Assembly: GCF_018320785.1 (NCBI RefSeq)
Contig: NC_054881.1
Coordinates: 42,446,424-42,510,423, forward strand
Source of the DNA: Cheilinus undulatus
Taxonomy: Eukaryota; Chordata; Actinopteri; Labriformes; Labridae
Length of the DNA stretch: 64,000 nt
Direction: 5' to 3'
Shown in pieces: positions 47,801 through 59,800 of this stretch. Under the pieces are notes generated by a model. It was not told the origin of the DNA. It was given only the letters and a program-made list of their open reading frames with translations, and did no database searches. Every line of letters starts with the position of its first letter. Position 1 is the first letter of the stretch. Position numbers and translations under genes: made by a program.

Positions 47801-50800
47801 GTAAGACCACCACAGTGTCTGTGTTCATACTGGTCTCTGTCAGTCTGTTTCTCCATGTCTGGGTTTATTCTGCAGGGTCTGATCGAGGTGATCACAAGCA
47901 GTGATGAAGTCTTGTCCGTCTGTGCTACCGTCCTGCTGGGAGAACTTCTCCACATGGTACCTCCCTCCTCTCCTTACAACCTGAGATTAATCAGAATATT
48001 CAGTCGTTATACTCTCAGTTTATAAAATCCTGTTCTCCTCTGGTAGGCCAACACCATCCTCCCTCACAGTCACAGCCACCACCTCCACTGTTTACCGTCC
48101 CTCATCAACATGGCCGCCTCCTTCGACATCACGCCAGAGAAGAGACTGTGAGTAGAACGCCATTTTTCTAATGAAACAGTCGCTTTAGCCTCTAGGACAG
48201 AGCTTCCACTGGTTTCCCAGCATCCTGCTCTAAAGCTTCACATTCAGGACCCTGAACCAGGGGTCAGTAAAACCGCTTAGGAGACATCTGCAGACACTTC
48301 ACCGTCAGATCTGGAGAACACGTCTGTTTCTTCTCATCAGTCTGTAACTGAAGAGCAAACGTAGAATATCCACTGTCACTAACAGATTTGTTGTTTTGGT
48401 CTCCAGCCGAGCGAGTGCAGCTGTGAACCATCTGAAGAGTTTCCATGAGAAGAAGAAGAAAGGGGTCACACCTGAGAGTCTGTACCTGGACCACATCCTC
48501 CGAACATCGGGGTCATCACACTGCTGCCGAGACCAACACGTCAAACCCCAAAGAGACATCTTTGTTATTAAGGTATAGATGTAATGTTTCTGTAGACATC
48601 TTTATTATTAAGGTATAAATGTGATGTTATAGCTTCCATCTTTAGGTCAGACGTGCTCAATCTCTAAACGTCTGCTCTATTTGTCCTTCAGGACTCTGAG
48701 GACGCTCTGACAGCTCACCTGAGGGACAGTCACATCCTGAACCACAAAGACCACCTGGACTGGAACTGGTGTCTGATAGGAACCATTTTAAAGGTGCGCA
48801 CTGGTCTAACATGTTCCTCCTAAACAACCTTCAACCTTGTTCTTCTGTGGAAAGTTCTGTTCAGGTTTACCTGCTCATGTTCCTCTGATTGTATGACGTT
48901 TTTAAAGACTCTCAGATGTAACGTCTGTTATTATTCCTTTTCTTTAGTGGCCCAACATCAGTTTAAGAAGCCATAAAGATGAACAAATGCACAAGTAAGC
49001 CTCTCTGTCCTCATGTCTTATTCTCGCCACCGTCCCGTCACAGCATTCCTGTCCTCACCCTCTCTCTGCTCATGTCTTATTCTCTCCACCATCCCGTCAC
49101 AGCGTCCCTGTCCTCACCATCTCTCTGCTCATATCTTATTCTCTTTACTGTCCCGTCACAGCGTCCCTGTCCTCCCCCTCTCTCTGCTCATGTCTTATTC
49201 TCTCCACCATCCCGTCACAGCGTCCCTGTCCTCCCCCTCTCTCTGCTCATATTTTATTCTCTTCACTGTCCCGTCACAGCATTCCTGTCCTCACCCTCTC
49301 TCTGCTCATGTCTAATTCTTGCCACCGTCCTGTCACAGCGTCCCTGTCCTCACCCTCGCTCTGCTCATGTCTTATTCTCTTCACTGTCCCGTCACAGCAT
49401 TCCTGTCCTCACCCTCTCTCTGCTCATGTCTTATTCTCTCCACCATCCCGTCACAGCGTCCCTGTCCTCCCCCTCTCTCTGCTCATATCTTATTCTCTTT
49501 ACTGTCCCGTCACAGCGTCCCTGTCCTCCCCCTCTCTCTGCTCATGTCTTATTCTCTCCACCGTCCCGTCACAGCATTCCTGTCCTCACCCTCTCTCTGC
49601 TCATGTCTTATTCTCTCCACCGTCCCGTCACAGCATTCCTGTCCTCACCCTCTCTCTGCTCATGTCTAATTCTTGCCACCGTCCTGTCACAGCGTCCCTG
49701 TCCTCACCCTCGCTCTGCTCATGTCTTATTCTCTTCACTGTCCCGTCACAGCGTCCCTTGTCTCACCCTCTCTCTGCTCATGTCTTATTCTCTTCACTGT
49801 CCCGTCACAGCGTCCCTTGTCTCACCCTCTCTCTGCTCATGTCTTATTCTCTCCACCATCCTGTCACAGCGTCCCTGTCCTCTCCCTCTCTCTGCTCATG
49901 TCTAATTCTCTTTACTGTCCCGTCACAGTGTCCCTGTCCTCACCCTCTCTCTGATCATGTCTAATTCTCTTTACTGTCCCGTCACAGTGTCCCTGTCCTC
50001 CCCCCTCTCTGCATATGTCTAATTCTCTTCACTGTCCCGTCAGTGTCCCTTTCCTCCCCCTCTCTCTGCTCATGTCTAATTCTCTTCACCGTCCCATCAC
50101 AGCATCCCTGTCCTCACCCTCTCTCTGCTCATGTCTAATTCTCTTCACCGTCCCGTCACAGCATCCCTGTCCTCACCCTCTCTCTGCTCATGTCTAATTC
50201 TCTTCACTGTCCCGTTACAGCGTCCCTGTCCTCATAGGTTTGTTTAATTTCCTGCAGGTTTGTGCAGCGTCTCCTCTTTTTCTACAAACCCAGCAGTCAG
50301 CAATATGGCAGCCTGGAGGCGGAGCATCCAAAGGCCCGTCAGCTGACCGTGGTTGGCTGCCAGTTTGTCGACTTCCTGTTGATCTCAGAAGAGGTGACAC
50401 AAACTCTCGCAGCTGATCTCTTATTTATTCTGCTCCTTCGTGTGGGATAGATTTGATTTAAACCATAAGTTTTACCTCTTAAGTATTAAAAAATCATCCA
50501 GCATGTATGTTTCCATCTCAGTCTAAAAACCAAAAATGATTCTGTGAATTAATTCACTCTCTTTTTCACATCTTAGGCCACTGAAAAAAATCAAACATGC
50601 ATGTGGTTTCTGCAGCAGATCTTTAAAGATGTTGGCTGGTTTCAATCCTGCAGAAACTTAAGCAAACTTGCAAAAAATTTGGCCCTGAAGCCCCAAAGTT
50701 TTGGAAACTACCGAAGGATTGCAAGAAGTAAATAATGTCAGTGGTACTTAGGATAAAGCTCATTACTGTGGAGGAAACGTGGCTGCTGTCATACATATTA

Positions 50801-53800
50801 TCTGATTTTTTTCTCTTTATTTCTACCTGTTTCTATGAAAGTAAATCTCTCCTATCATTCAGCACAGATCCAAACTTTTCCTGTTTTGGCTGTCAGAGTT
50901 TATTGCTCTGGTTTTTCTCTCTGCATGTCTGTAAACTAACCCCTCCCCTCTGCCCCTCGCCTCATTAGGATGGTCAGGCCTACTTGGAGGACCTGGTCCG
51001 GGACATCGCTCAGTGCCTGTTCTCTGCTCAGTTTAACCCCGAGCGTTTGTCAGGAGGCTGGCTGCTGAGCACGCTCAGTCAACACTACTTCCTGTTCCTG
51101 GGCTCGCTGTCTGCTCACACTCACGGCGTCAGGATGTTGGAGAGGTGCAGCGTCTTCCAGAGGTCAGAATTTCATGATAATCTCACTGGTTATAATGAAA
51201 TAAAAATGCACTATGATAAATAAATAAAAGACTGAGGATCTGTAGCTGTTAAAGTTTGAATACTTGTTAATTTGAAGAGACATTCTGTAACACAGAAGCT
51301 TTTTGGCATTGAGAATAAAACTGAAAAGGCCCTCCTGGTAGTTAAAGATACCCTCCCCTCTTCTTATTTATGGCTCACAATAAAATCTTAAATATAAGAT
51401 GCATTATCATATTTATTATTATGAGGCCTAGTCTGAGTTTCCTGAGTCCTCCTTGAGTATTCCAGTGGCTTGCAGACATCAAGCTTTCAAAGACTCAGAC
51501 CTTCTGCAGTGGTTCTGATATCTGTTCTGATTTTTAAATCCTTCAGCCTGTTTTCTTTCGTCTTCTCCAACAGCTTACTGAGCATGTGCAGTCTGAAGAA
51601 CCAGGAGCATCTGCTGAAGCTGACCGTGTCCACGCTAGACTACAGCAGGGACGGTCTATCCCGGGTCATTCTGTCCAAAGTCCTCACCGCTGCCAACGAC
51701 GTAAGCACTGAAGTTTGGTTCATGTTTAAATCTTAAATCTGCACAGATTTTGAAAAAACGAAGGAGCCCGCAGACGTGAGGATGTCTACATGACTGACAG
51801 GATCAAACGTGGAGAACGTTCCATGATTATGGTCCTCGTGAGACATAAAGCCCCTCATGTTGGCGGCATAAATCACATCTAGTGCTTCTTTTTCAGTTTT
51901 CCTCTCAGCTCAGGGTTAGGGTTAGCACTGTCTCTGTCTGCTGCTGGAAACAGAGAACAATCATGTTTCCCAGTCTTTCACTCTCATTGGCTGCAGCATC
52001 AGAGTCTCACTAATCTGGATTCAGGAATATCAAACATTTTCATGTTGCAGACCAGGGAGACTCCAGCTGGACTGGATCATTGAGCCTCACACTGGAGCAG
52101 TGGTTCTCAACCTTTTCAGCCCATGACCCCCAAAATAAAGGTGCCAGAGACTGGGGACCCCACTGTACCTGAAGGTGGTTTGACAGCCATGCACATTCAA
52201 GAAGAGTCATGTGCAGACAAGGCTGTCCATAAGGATGGATAAAGGGGAAGGTTTCTGGGACCCAGCCACACTGGGGGCCCATGGAGGTCAGCAAAATCAT
52301 GGTCCATTGTAAAGTTAAGCTGTGAAAACCATATTTTATATTTGACCTGAATAATAATCACTCTTATCAAAAAAACAAATATCTTTATTTATACATTCAG
52401 CCTTCTTTATATGAAATAATGTTTGTTAAAACATAATTAAAATGGGTTAAAGATTCCTAGAATTGGCTAATAATGGCAAAATGGTGGAAAAGGTGGCGAA
52501 ACTGGATTTTTAAAGGCCATAAATGGGTTAAAAGTGGTAAAAATTAGATAAAAGTGGCACAACAGGCACAAAGTGATAAAAGGGGATTAAAAAGTGGCTG
52601 AAATGGCTTTAAAGTGCAAAAAAATGGTTGAAATTAAGTGGAATGGGATGGAAATTTGATCTAAACTGGCAAAAATAGGTTAACTGTGGTTAAAATTTGC
52701 GAACAGTGGTGTAAAAAGTGGTTGATAGAAGCAATAATGGGTAAAAAGAGGCAACAATAGGCAGAATGTGGCAAGAATTGCATTAGAAGAGGCAAAAACA
52801 GGCAGAAAAGGGTGATGGAAAGGGTTTAAAATGGACAAAAATGGGTTTCAAGTGGCAAATATTTGCTGAAATGTGCAAAATTGGTGTTAAAAAGTGACAA
52901 AAATGGGTTAAAATGTGGTAAAATTTGTGTAAAGTGGCAACAGTGTAATTCAAAAAATATTCTTAGTATATTTAAGGTAAGGGGGTCTGACCCCAAAGTT
53001 GGGAACCACTGCACTGGAGGATTATTAGACATACAGTATAGCTGGTTATGATAGACCTAGAATCAGGTCAGAGTTCTCAGCTGTAGTCCCTGCTGTGTTC
53101 AACAGACTCTTTAAATCTGGACTTCTTTATGATCCAGACTCTCAGCTGGAGTCACCAGTGTCTGCAGACCAACCAGAGACTAGCACTGAAGGAGAAAAGT
53201 TTGCAGCTGTTACCAGCAGCTCTCTAATATGAAGATGATTGTAATGCTCAAACTCTGTCCATCTTTAACCCTGTCCTCCCTGATCAGACCTGCAGACTCT
53301 ATGCCACCAAGCACCTGCGTGTCCTCCTGCGGGCCGGCGTGGAGTTCTTCAGTAACTGGGGCGTGGAGCTTCTGGTCACGCAGCTCTATGACAGAAACAA
53401 AACCGTCTCCATGGAGGCGCTGGACATCCTGGACGAAGCCTGTGAGGACAAGGTGAGGGACAAAAAAACCCACGTGAGGGAAATCTGAAAAACACCTGAG
53501 ATGAATATTAAAGTTCCTAATCTCTCCGTCTGCAGACCAACCTCCACGCTCTGATAGACATGAGACCGGCTCTGTCTCACCTGGGGGACAAAGGTGTGCT
53601 GCTGCTCATCAGGTAAACGTCACAGTGCCTGGCAGTGATTGCCTGCTAAGCCCCGCCCTCCCTCAGACTCTCTTTTATCCCTGTGTCTGACTGACTCTTA
53701 GATCTTTCATTGATTAGATTCTTTGATAATCCTGGTTGTGGTGAACGTGTCCTCTGTGTTTCAGGTTCCTGTCCATCCCCAAAGGTTTCTCCTACCTCAG

Positions 53801-56800
53801 TGAGAGAGGATACGTCTCTGCAGAGATGGAGAGGTGGCAGAAGGTACCTTAGTGACAGAAACCTCCTCTTTATTTTTATATCCCTGGCAGTAAAGACCCG
53901 TCCCAGCTGTGTGTGTCTGTGTGCAGGAGTTTAACCTGAAGTACGTGGAGCTGATCGAGGAGCAGCTTAACGAGGCTCTCACCACCTACAGAAAACCTGT
54001 GAACGGAGACGAGTACGTACGCCGAAGCAACCAGAGGTCAGTGACCCCGAGCTCACGTCAGAATCTGATCTCAAAGTGAAAACAGGAAGAGAGAAAGTGC
54101 ACGTTTCTGCAGCTTCGGCATCAAGAGGGACCGTCACTACAGTTAAAGTCAGACTACAGTTACTGCTCAATTAGTCTTTCATGACTGCTGTCCCTGTACC
54201 GGGGCAGAGAGCATGAGGGAGAATTGATTTACCACTGAGAGAATGTCTGACTCTATCTCTAGAGTTAGATCTCACTATCTCTATCTCTGCTCTAGGTGTG
54301 ATATTCTCCCTTTAGTTACTCTTGGACCAGACATTCTTCATTCTTACAGTGAAATCTAAAGGCAGACAGCAGCGGGACTTGTACTACGCTTAGCATTTAA
54401 GCTCTTCAGAATCTGAACTGACTTTTACTGCCAAGTACATTTTCACATTCAAGGAATCTGACCTGGTGTTTGTACTAGCGTAAAAAAAGTTATAGTGCAC
54501 TTAAACTAAAGGGAAAAGACACAGACAGCAGTAAACAGAAGAGAGAAGTCTGATGTTTGCAATGATAACGTCTATTTAAACAAGCGTGTTCTGCTGGCTC
54601 TCAGGTCTGATGGTCTCTCAGCAGTCTTAGAAGAGGGTTATGGTGCTTCTGGTCATCTCTAGTCAACATTCCTGCAACCATACCATCAGTGCACACAGAC
54701 TCTAACACAGTGATACTCAACGCTGCCTAACCAAAGAGCCAAATTATTGAAAAAGACCTTTGCAAGAGCCACAATCTAAGTGGTCAAAAGCGACAAAAAA
54801 AGTTTGAGGTAGCAATAAAATAAGTTAGAGGTGGCAAAAATGGTCCAAAAGTGGCAAAAACGTGGGAAAATGTGAGAGAAAGGTGACTAAAATGGGCAAA
54901 AAGCAGTCAATAGTGGCAAAATAGGGCAAAAAATGGAAACAAGTGGTATTTAATGGTAAAATGTAGCTTTGATGGCCAATAAATGGTAAAAAAAGGGATA
55001 AAAGTGGCTAATAGAAGTTGTAACATGAGCAACAAAGAGGGAACAAGTGGTATTTAATGTAAAAATGTAGTGGGTGGAATGGGTGGAAAGTGGTGAAAAA
55101 ATGGTGAAAGGGGCTCAATGGGAAGAAATTGGCAAAAATAAGTGGCAAAAATGGGCAAAAAAATATAGGAAAAAGGGGTACTTGATGGCAAAAGGCAGTT
55201 TAAATGGGCGAAAAGCAGCAAAAATATGGTGAAAAATGGCAAAAATTGGGAAAAAGTGGGCAAAAATTGGGCAAAAAGTAAGAAAAAAAGTGGTATTTAA
55301 TGGCAAAGGTAGCTTATTTGTGTGAAAAGTAGCAAAAATTGTAAAAAAAAAAGAAAAGAAAAGGAAAAAATTGGACAAATGGGACAATTGAATTTGACAA
55401 TTATGCCTTCTTTATAAGTCTGGGAAACAAACTGATTTATGTTATTAATTTTTGAGGTCAATATTTCCCTTTTCAAAGATTTTCTGGGGGAATAATATTT
55501 CAAATTAAGACATAAAAGAGCCACAAATAATTGCAAAAGAGCCACACATTGAGTGTCACTCTTCTAACATGTTTAAACCGTAATTTTAATTTTTTGTGTT
55601 TAATGTTCAACCAGAGTCAAAAGTTGCATAAGCATATTTGGCCAATAAAGCTGATTCTGATCCTGGTTCTGGTCCTGATCCTGATACTGATTGTGGTTCC
55701 GATCCTGCTTATGGTTCTGTGAGGCTGTGGACATGCTCAGAATGCCTTGTCCATTTAGATTTGGTTAAGCCAGAGGGAAAAAGCATCAGGAGTTAGGACA
55801 CACCAGATCAACATGGAGTAAAAGGACAAAGCCTTAACTGATGTTAGCTGTATGTGTTGGTTTCAGCAGGTCCCAGAGGCCTCACGTCTACCTGCCGGTT
55901 CACCTGTACGGTCAGCTGGTCCATGATAAGACCGGCTGTCAGCTGCTGCAGGCTCAGGTCAGTCCTCTTTTTTAACGTCACTAAACCAGGTCGATCTCAT
56001 CTAGTGTGGGTGGCAGCCCTTTGGTGGGCCCTGAGGTACTGCAGGTGGGCCAGGAGAGGACTTCAATAATCCATAAAACTATCATGAGATAGGACCTGAT
56101 GGCCGGCGTCTGCTGTCCAGGCTTTCTTTCATCTGTATAGTCTGATCAGTCCATAAGATAACATGAAGCTGAACGTCTGAGGGTCCAGAACCTGGGGGGG
56201 GGGGGGCTTAATGTTACCTGGGATGTAAAAAAGCTCTTTGTAGTCCATGTTCCATCACTGCCCATCACTGTTCTTTCTCTGCTCTGTTTTTAAGAGGAGG
56301 TCTGTCCTTTCTTCTCTGGTCTTTCTCTGCAGAACGTGGTTCCTGATTTGAGCCTCACTGTTCGCTCGCCCGTCCTGGACAGATGGGAGGGAATCAAACA
56401 GCTGAAGGCAGCTCTCTGGGCCCTGGTCAGCAGAGTAGTCCTCTTAGATTGAACGAATATCAGTCTTTTCTTAAAGCCACACTGTAAACTCTCTGCATGT
56501 CGGTTCTCACAGGGACACATTGGCTCATCTACGTGGGGTCTGAACCTGCTGCAGGATGAGGGTGTGATCCCTGACCTCGTGGATCTGGCTCACAGCTGTG
56601 AGGTCCTGTCCATCAGAGGGTACGACTCCAACAGGATTTTATTGATTATATCATTCTGATCTACAACCTGACAGCCTTAGAAATCTTGTACCTCTATGGA
56701 GATAAACCTTTTCCTTGAATGTCTGCTGTTAGCTCTAGTTGTAGGTCAGTGGTAAGAGACCAGTGTTCTCCTCTGTCTGATGCTGTTTTTGTGACTAGGA

Positions 56801-59800
56801 CGTGTCTCTACATACTCGGCCTCCTTAGTCGGACTCGTCGGGGCTGTGACTTGTTGAAGCAGCAGGGCTGGGACTCGGTGAGACACGGCAGGAGGACTCG
56901 GTGGCCCGTGGTCCCAGAGGAACTGGAGCCTCAGAGCCGGACCCTCAGTGAGTCTGGAAGCGACCCCGTTCAGCCCAGTGAGACCAGACTGGCCAGTTAG
57001 GTCCCAGATTATATTTCCTATTAACACAGCTGACATGTGTCTTTAGGTGTCTGTGTGCTGGATGCTGATAGGCTGCAGAGCTCTGACCAATCAGAGGACT
57101 CCTCTCCATACACCTGTCCCAAACTGATGAAGGACCAGACCCCCATCACTGTGCTGGCCCCCTGCAGCCTCCGGTCCCGCCTCCTGCACTCGCTGTCCCT
57201 CCCCAGGAAGAAGCTCAGCTCCCCAGACCAACCTGAGGACAGCAGCCCTGACCAACCCGAGGACAGTGGCGCCGACCCCGGAGGAGAGCCGGAGGGAGGA
57301 CGGGGACTGAAAGACTCCGAGGAGGAATTCTCTTTTTACAACAAAAAACAGTTGAGTCCAGGAGGGGAGGAGAACCGGGGGAGCAGCCCCATTCTGGGGG
57401 AGAGGGAGGTAAACGGGACGGGGGAGGTGAATGGGTTAGGAGAAAACCAGAAAAGGGCAGCGTGCAGCTACGAGCGTCTGGCTGAAGACGGACCCTCGGG
57501 AGGAGGGGGAGTCCCATTTAAGAGCCGCAGCCAGAGCTTTAACACTGACACCACCACCAGCGGTATCAGCTCCATGAGCTCCAGCCCCACCAGAGAGGCC
57601 CTGCACCCCCCCTCAGAGACCAGGAAGACCCCCCCGCCCTGCTCCACCCCTCTGTCTATCCCAAAGTCCTGCTCTGCCTTCCTGGTCCCTCCTGGCTCTG
57701 CCCACACCCTGCCACGTCGGGCCCCATCCTTCAGGTCCCCATCAGTGAGCACTCTGAGCAGCTTGGCGGACTGTGGTCTGTTCTGCAGCTCCTCCAGCTG
57801 CTGTACCAGCCCCAGAGACGCTCTGGGCTACACCACCCTGAGGAGGCTCCAGCACCAGCGGATCCAGCCCTGCGTGTCCCACAGTGAGGCCCGGGCCTCC
57901 CCCGCCAAAGAGATCCTCTTCACGGACACCATCACCATGAAGTCAGGAAGTCTGGACTCCAGACGCACGGCTCAGAGGTGAGGAGCCACGTTGTAAAGCT
58001 ATGACTACCTAAATACCTATGGGTATTCACTGCAGAATACTGGAAGGAGTCTGAGTGACATGAGCTTTGGTGACTGAAGACTCCTTAAGGTCCTGTCCAC
58101 AGAGGCCGCCATAATAAAAACTCAGACTAAGTTTAGATCGAGGCTATGGCCCCAACATCCCCAGCTTCACCAACATTACATCCTTGCCTTTGATGATTAG
58201 GTCATCCTTTAAAGCATATAAAACATTCCATCCTTGCCTTTTGCATGCAGGCCAGTCTAGGTCTTGTCATGTTGCTTAAATCGTAGTTGGGGCCAGGGTG
58301 TACAAGAATCCTTTCTTCTGGCCTGCATTGCTGCGACCAAATCCACTATGGAGGATTTTTTTCTTCAAAAACCACACGGTTGAGCTCTCAGCAGGACTCA
58401 TGGTGATCTAAATGTTTGTATTTTCCTCTTCAGGTTCCTGAAAGCTCTGAGTTTTGCCTGTCTGGATAAAGAAGACCTGCTGAGTCCGATCAATCAGAAC
58501 TTCCTGCAGAGCTCGCCATCTGTGCGCTCTGTGGTCTCTTCTGGTTCCTACAGCTCCTCAGAGGAGTTCATGGGCCTTGCTCTACCCGTCAACATCAACA
58601 ACATGCTCCATGTAAGGATGACTGAATAAACCCCATTATACTCGGCTGGTCCCCCGACGTGATCTGTTAACTCTGATGGATTTCTTTTTAAATGTAGATT
58701 AAAGACACGCCATACTTCCAGACGACGATGAGTCCTCCGTCTGAGGAGTGCTCTGCTGGATTCTTCTCTGCCCAGTCAGATGGTGAGAAACTGGATCTAT
58801 GGTTCATCATCTACAGTTAATCTGCTTGAAGAAGTCTGTGATTTTTAGGACCATAAATTTGCTCCCAGTCTGTTGATTCTGTCTAACATGGGCTCCCTGT
58901 TAGCTGTTAGCTCTGTGTCTATGGTAGCTTTAGCATCCTGTTAGCTCTACTGTGTTCACACATAGATTAATACACATAGATGACATTTTCACTCTTTGAA
59001 ATGCATCTAAGAGGAAGCCATTTTGGAGAGGGGGTAAACCGGCTCTTATTGAGCACATGTCTTTAACTAATGTATAGTTCAACCAGCCCTCCTGCAGCCA
59101 TGGGCTTCCAATAATGCTGACCTGCTGCAACCCCTCTCCAAGATGGCTACCTTGTCAGCAGACCCAAAGCAGAAATTATGTGTATTTATCTGTAGTTCGA
59201 TGTAGCGTTAGCGTCCCGTTAGCTCTGCTGTGTTTCTCAGGTCTCAGTGACGAAGGCCGTCCTTCGAGGCTCCGCCCACAGCTCAGCGTCACAGAGTTGC
59301 TCACGGTGAGCCGGACCAATCAGAAGCCGATGGATGACTCTGAGGACGGCGGTCTCCAGGATCATGAGCAGAACACCTGTCTGTACTGTTCTGGACTGAC
59401 AGTGGGTGGGGCCAGGTGTGAGGACAGGGATCAAGGTGAGACTCTGAGTGACTGATGTCGATTCCTGACTGTATAGGCTGTCGGCTAGACCAGGAACCCT
59501 TACTAGAGAAAGAGTCAGTTAGTCAGCCTGACTGTGTTAGATACAGGATAACAGCAGAATCTAATAGCCAGTCAAATATGATACAAAATAATATAAATAT
59601 AACACAATGCAGAATCAATGATCAGTAAGTCACAGAATGCATCAACAATGTACAGTCCATCAGACATACCAGAGCAATCAGCATAATCACTACAATGTCC
59701 TGGAGAGAAGAAAGTAGTATCAGTTGGTCACAGCCTCTCTGACATCTGACAGTCTGCTGCCTTCAGCACCATGAACAACACCAGAACTATGGACAACACC

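Noticed and set aside
48979..49964. 308- and 218-codon frames rich in SLLMSYSLHHPVTASLSSPSL
   Set aside because: Product of the 59-bp repeat in RICTOR intron 19, read in three phases; it is inside an intron with well-supported flanking exons.
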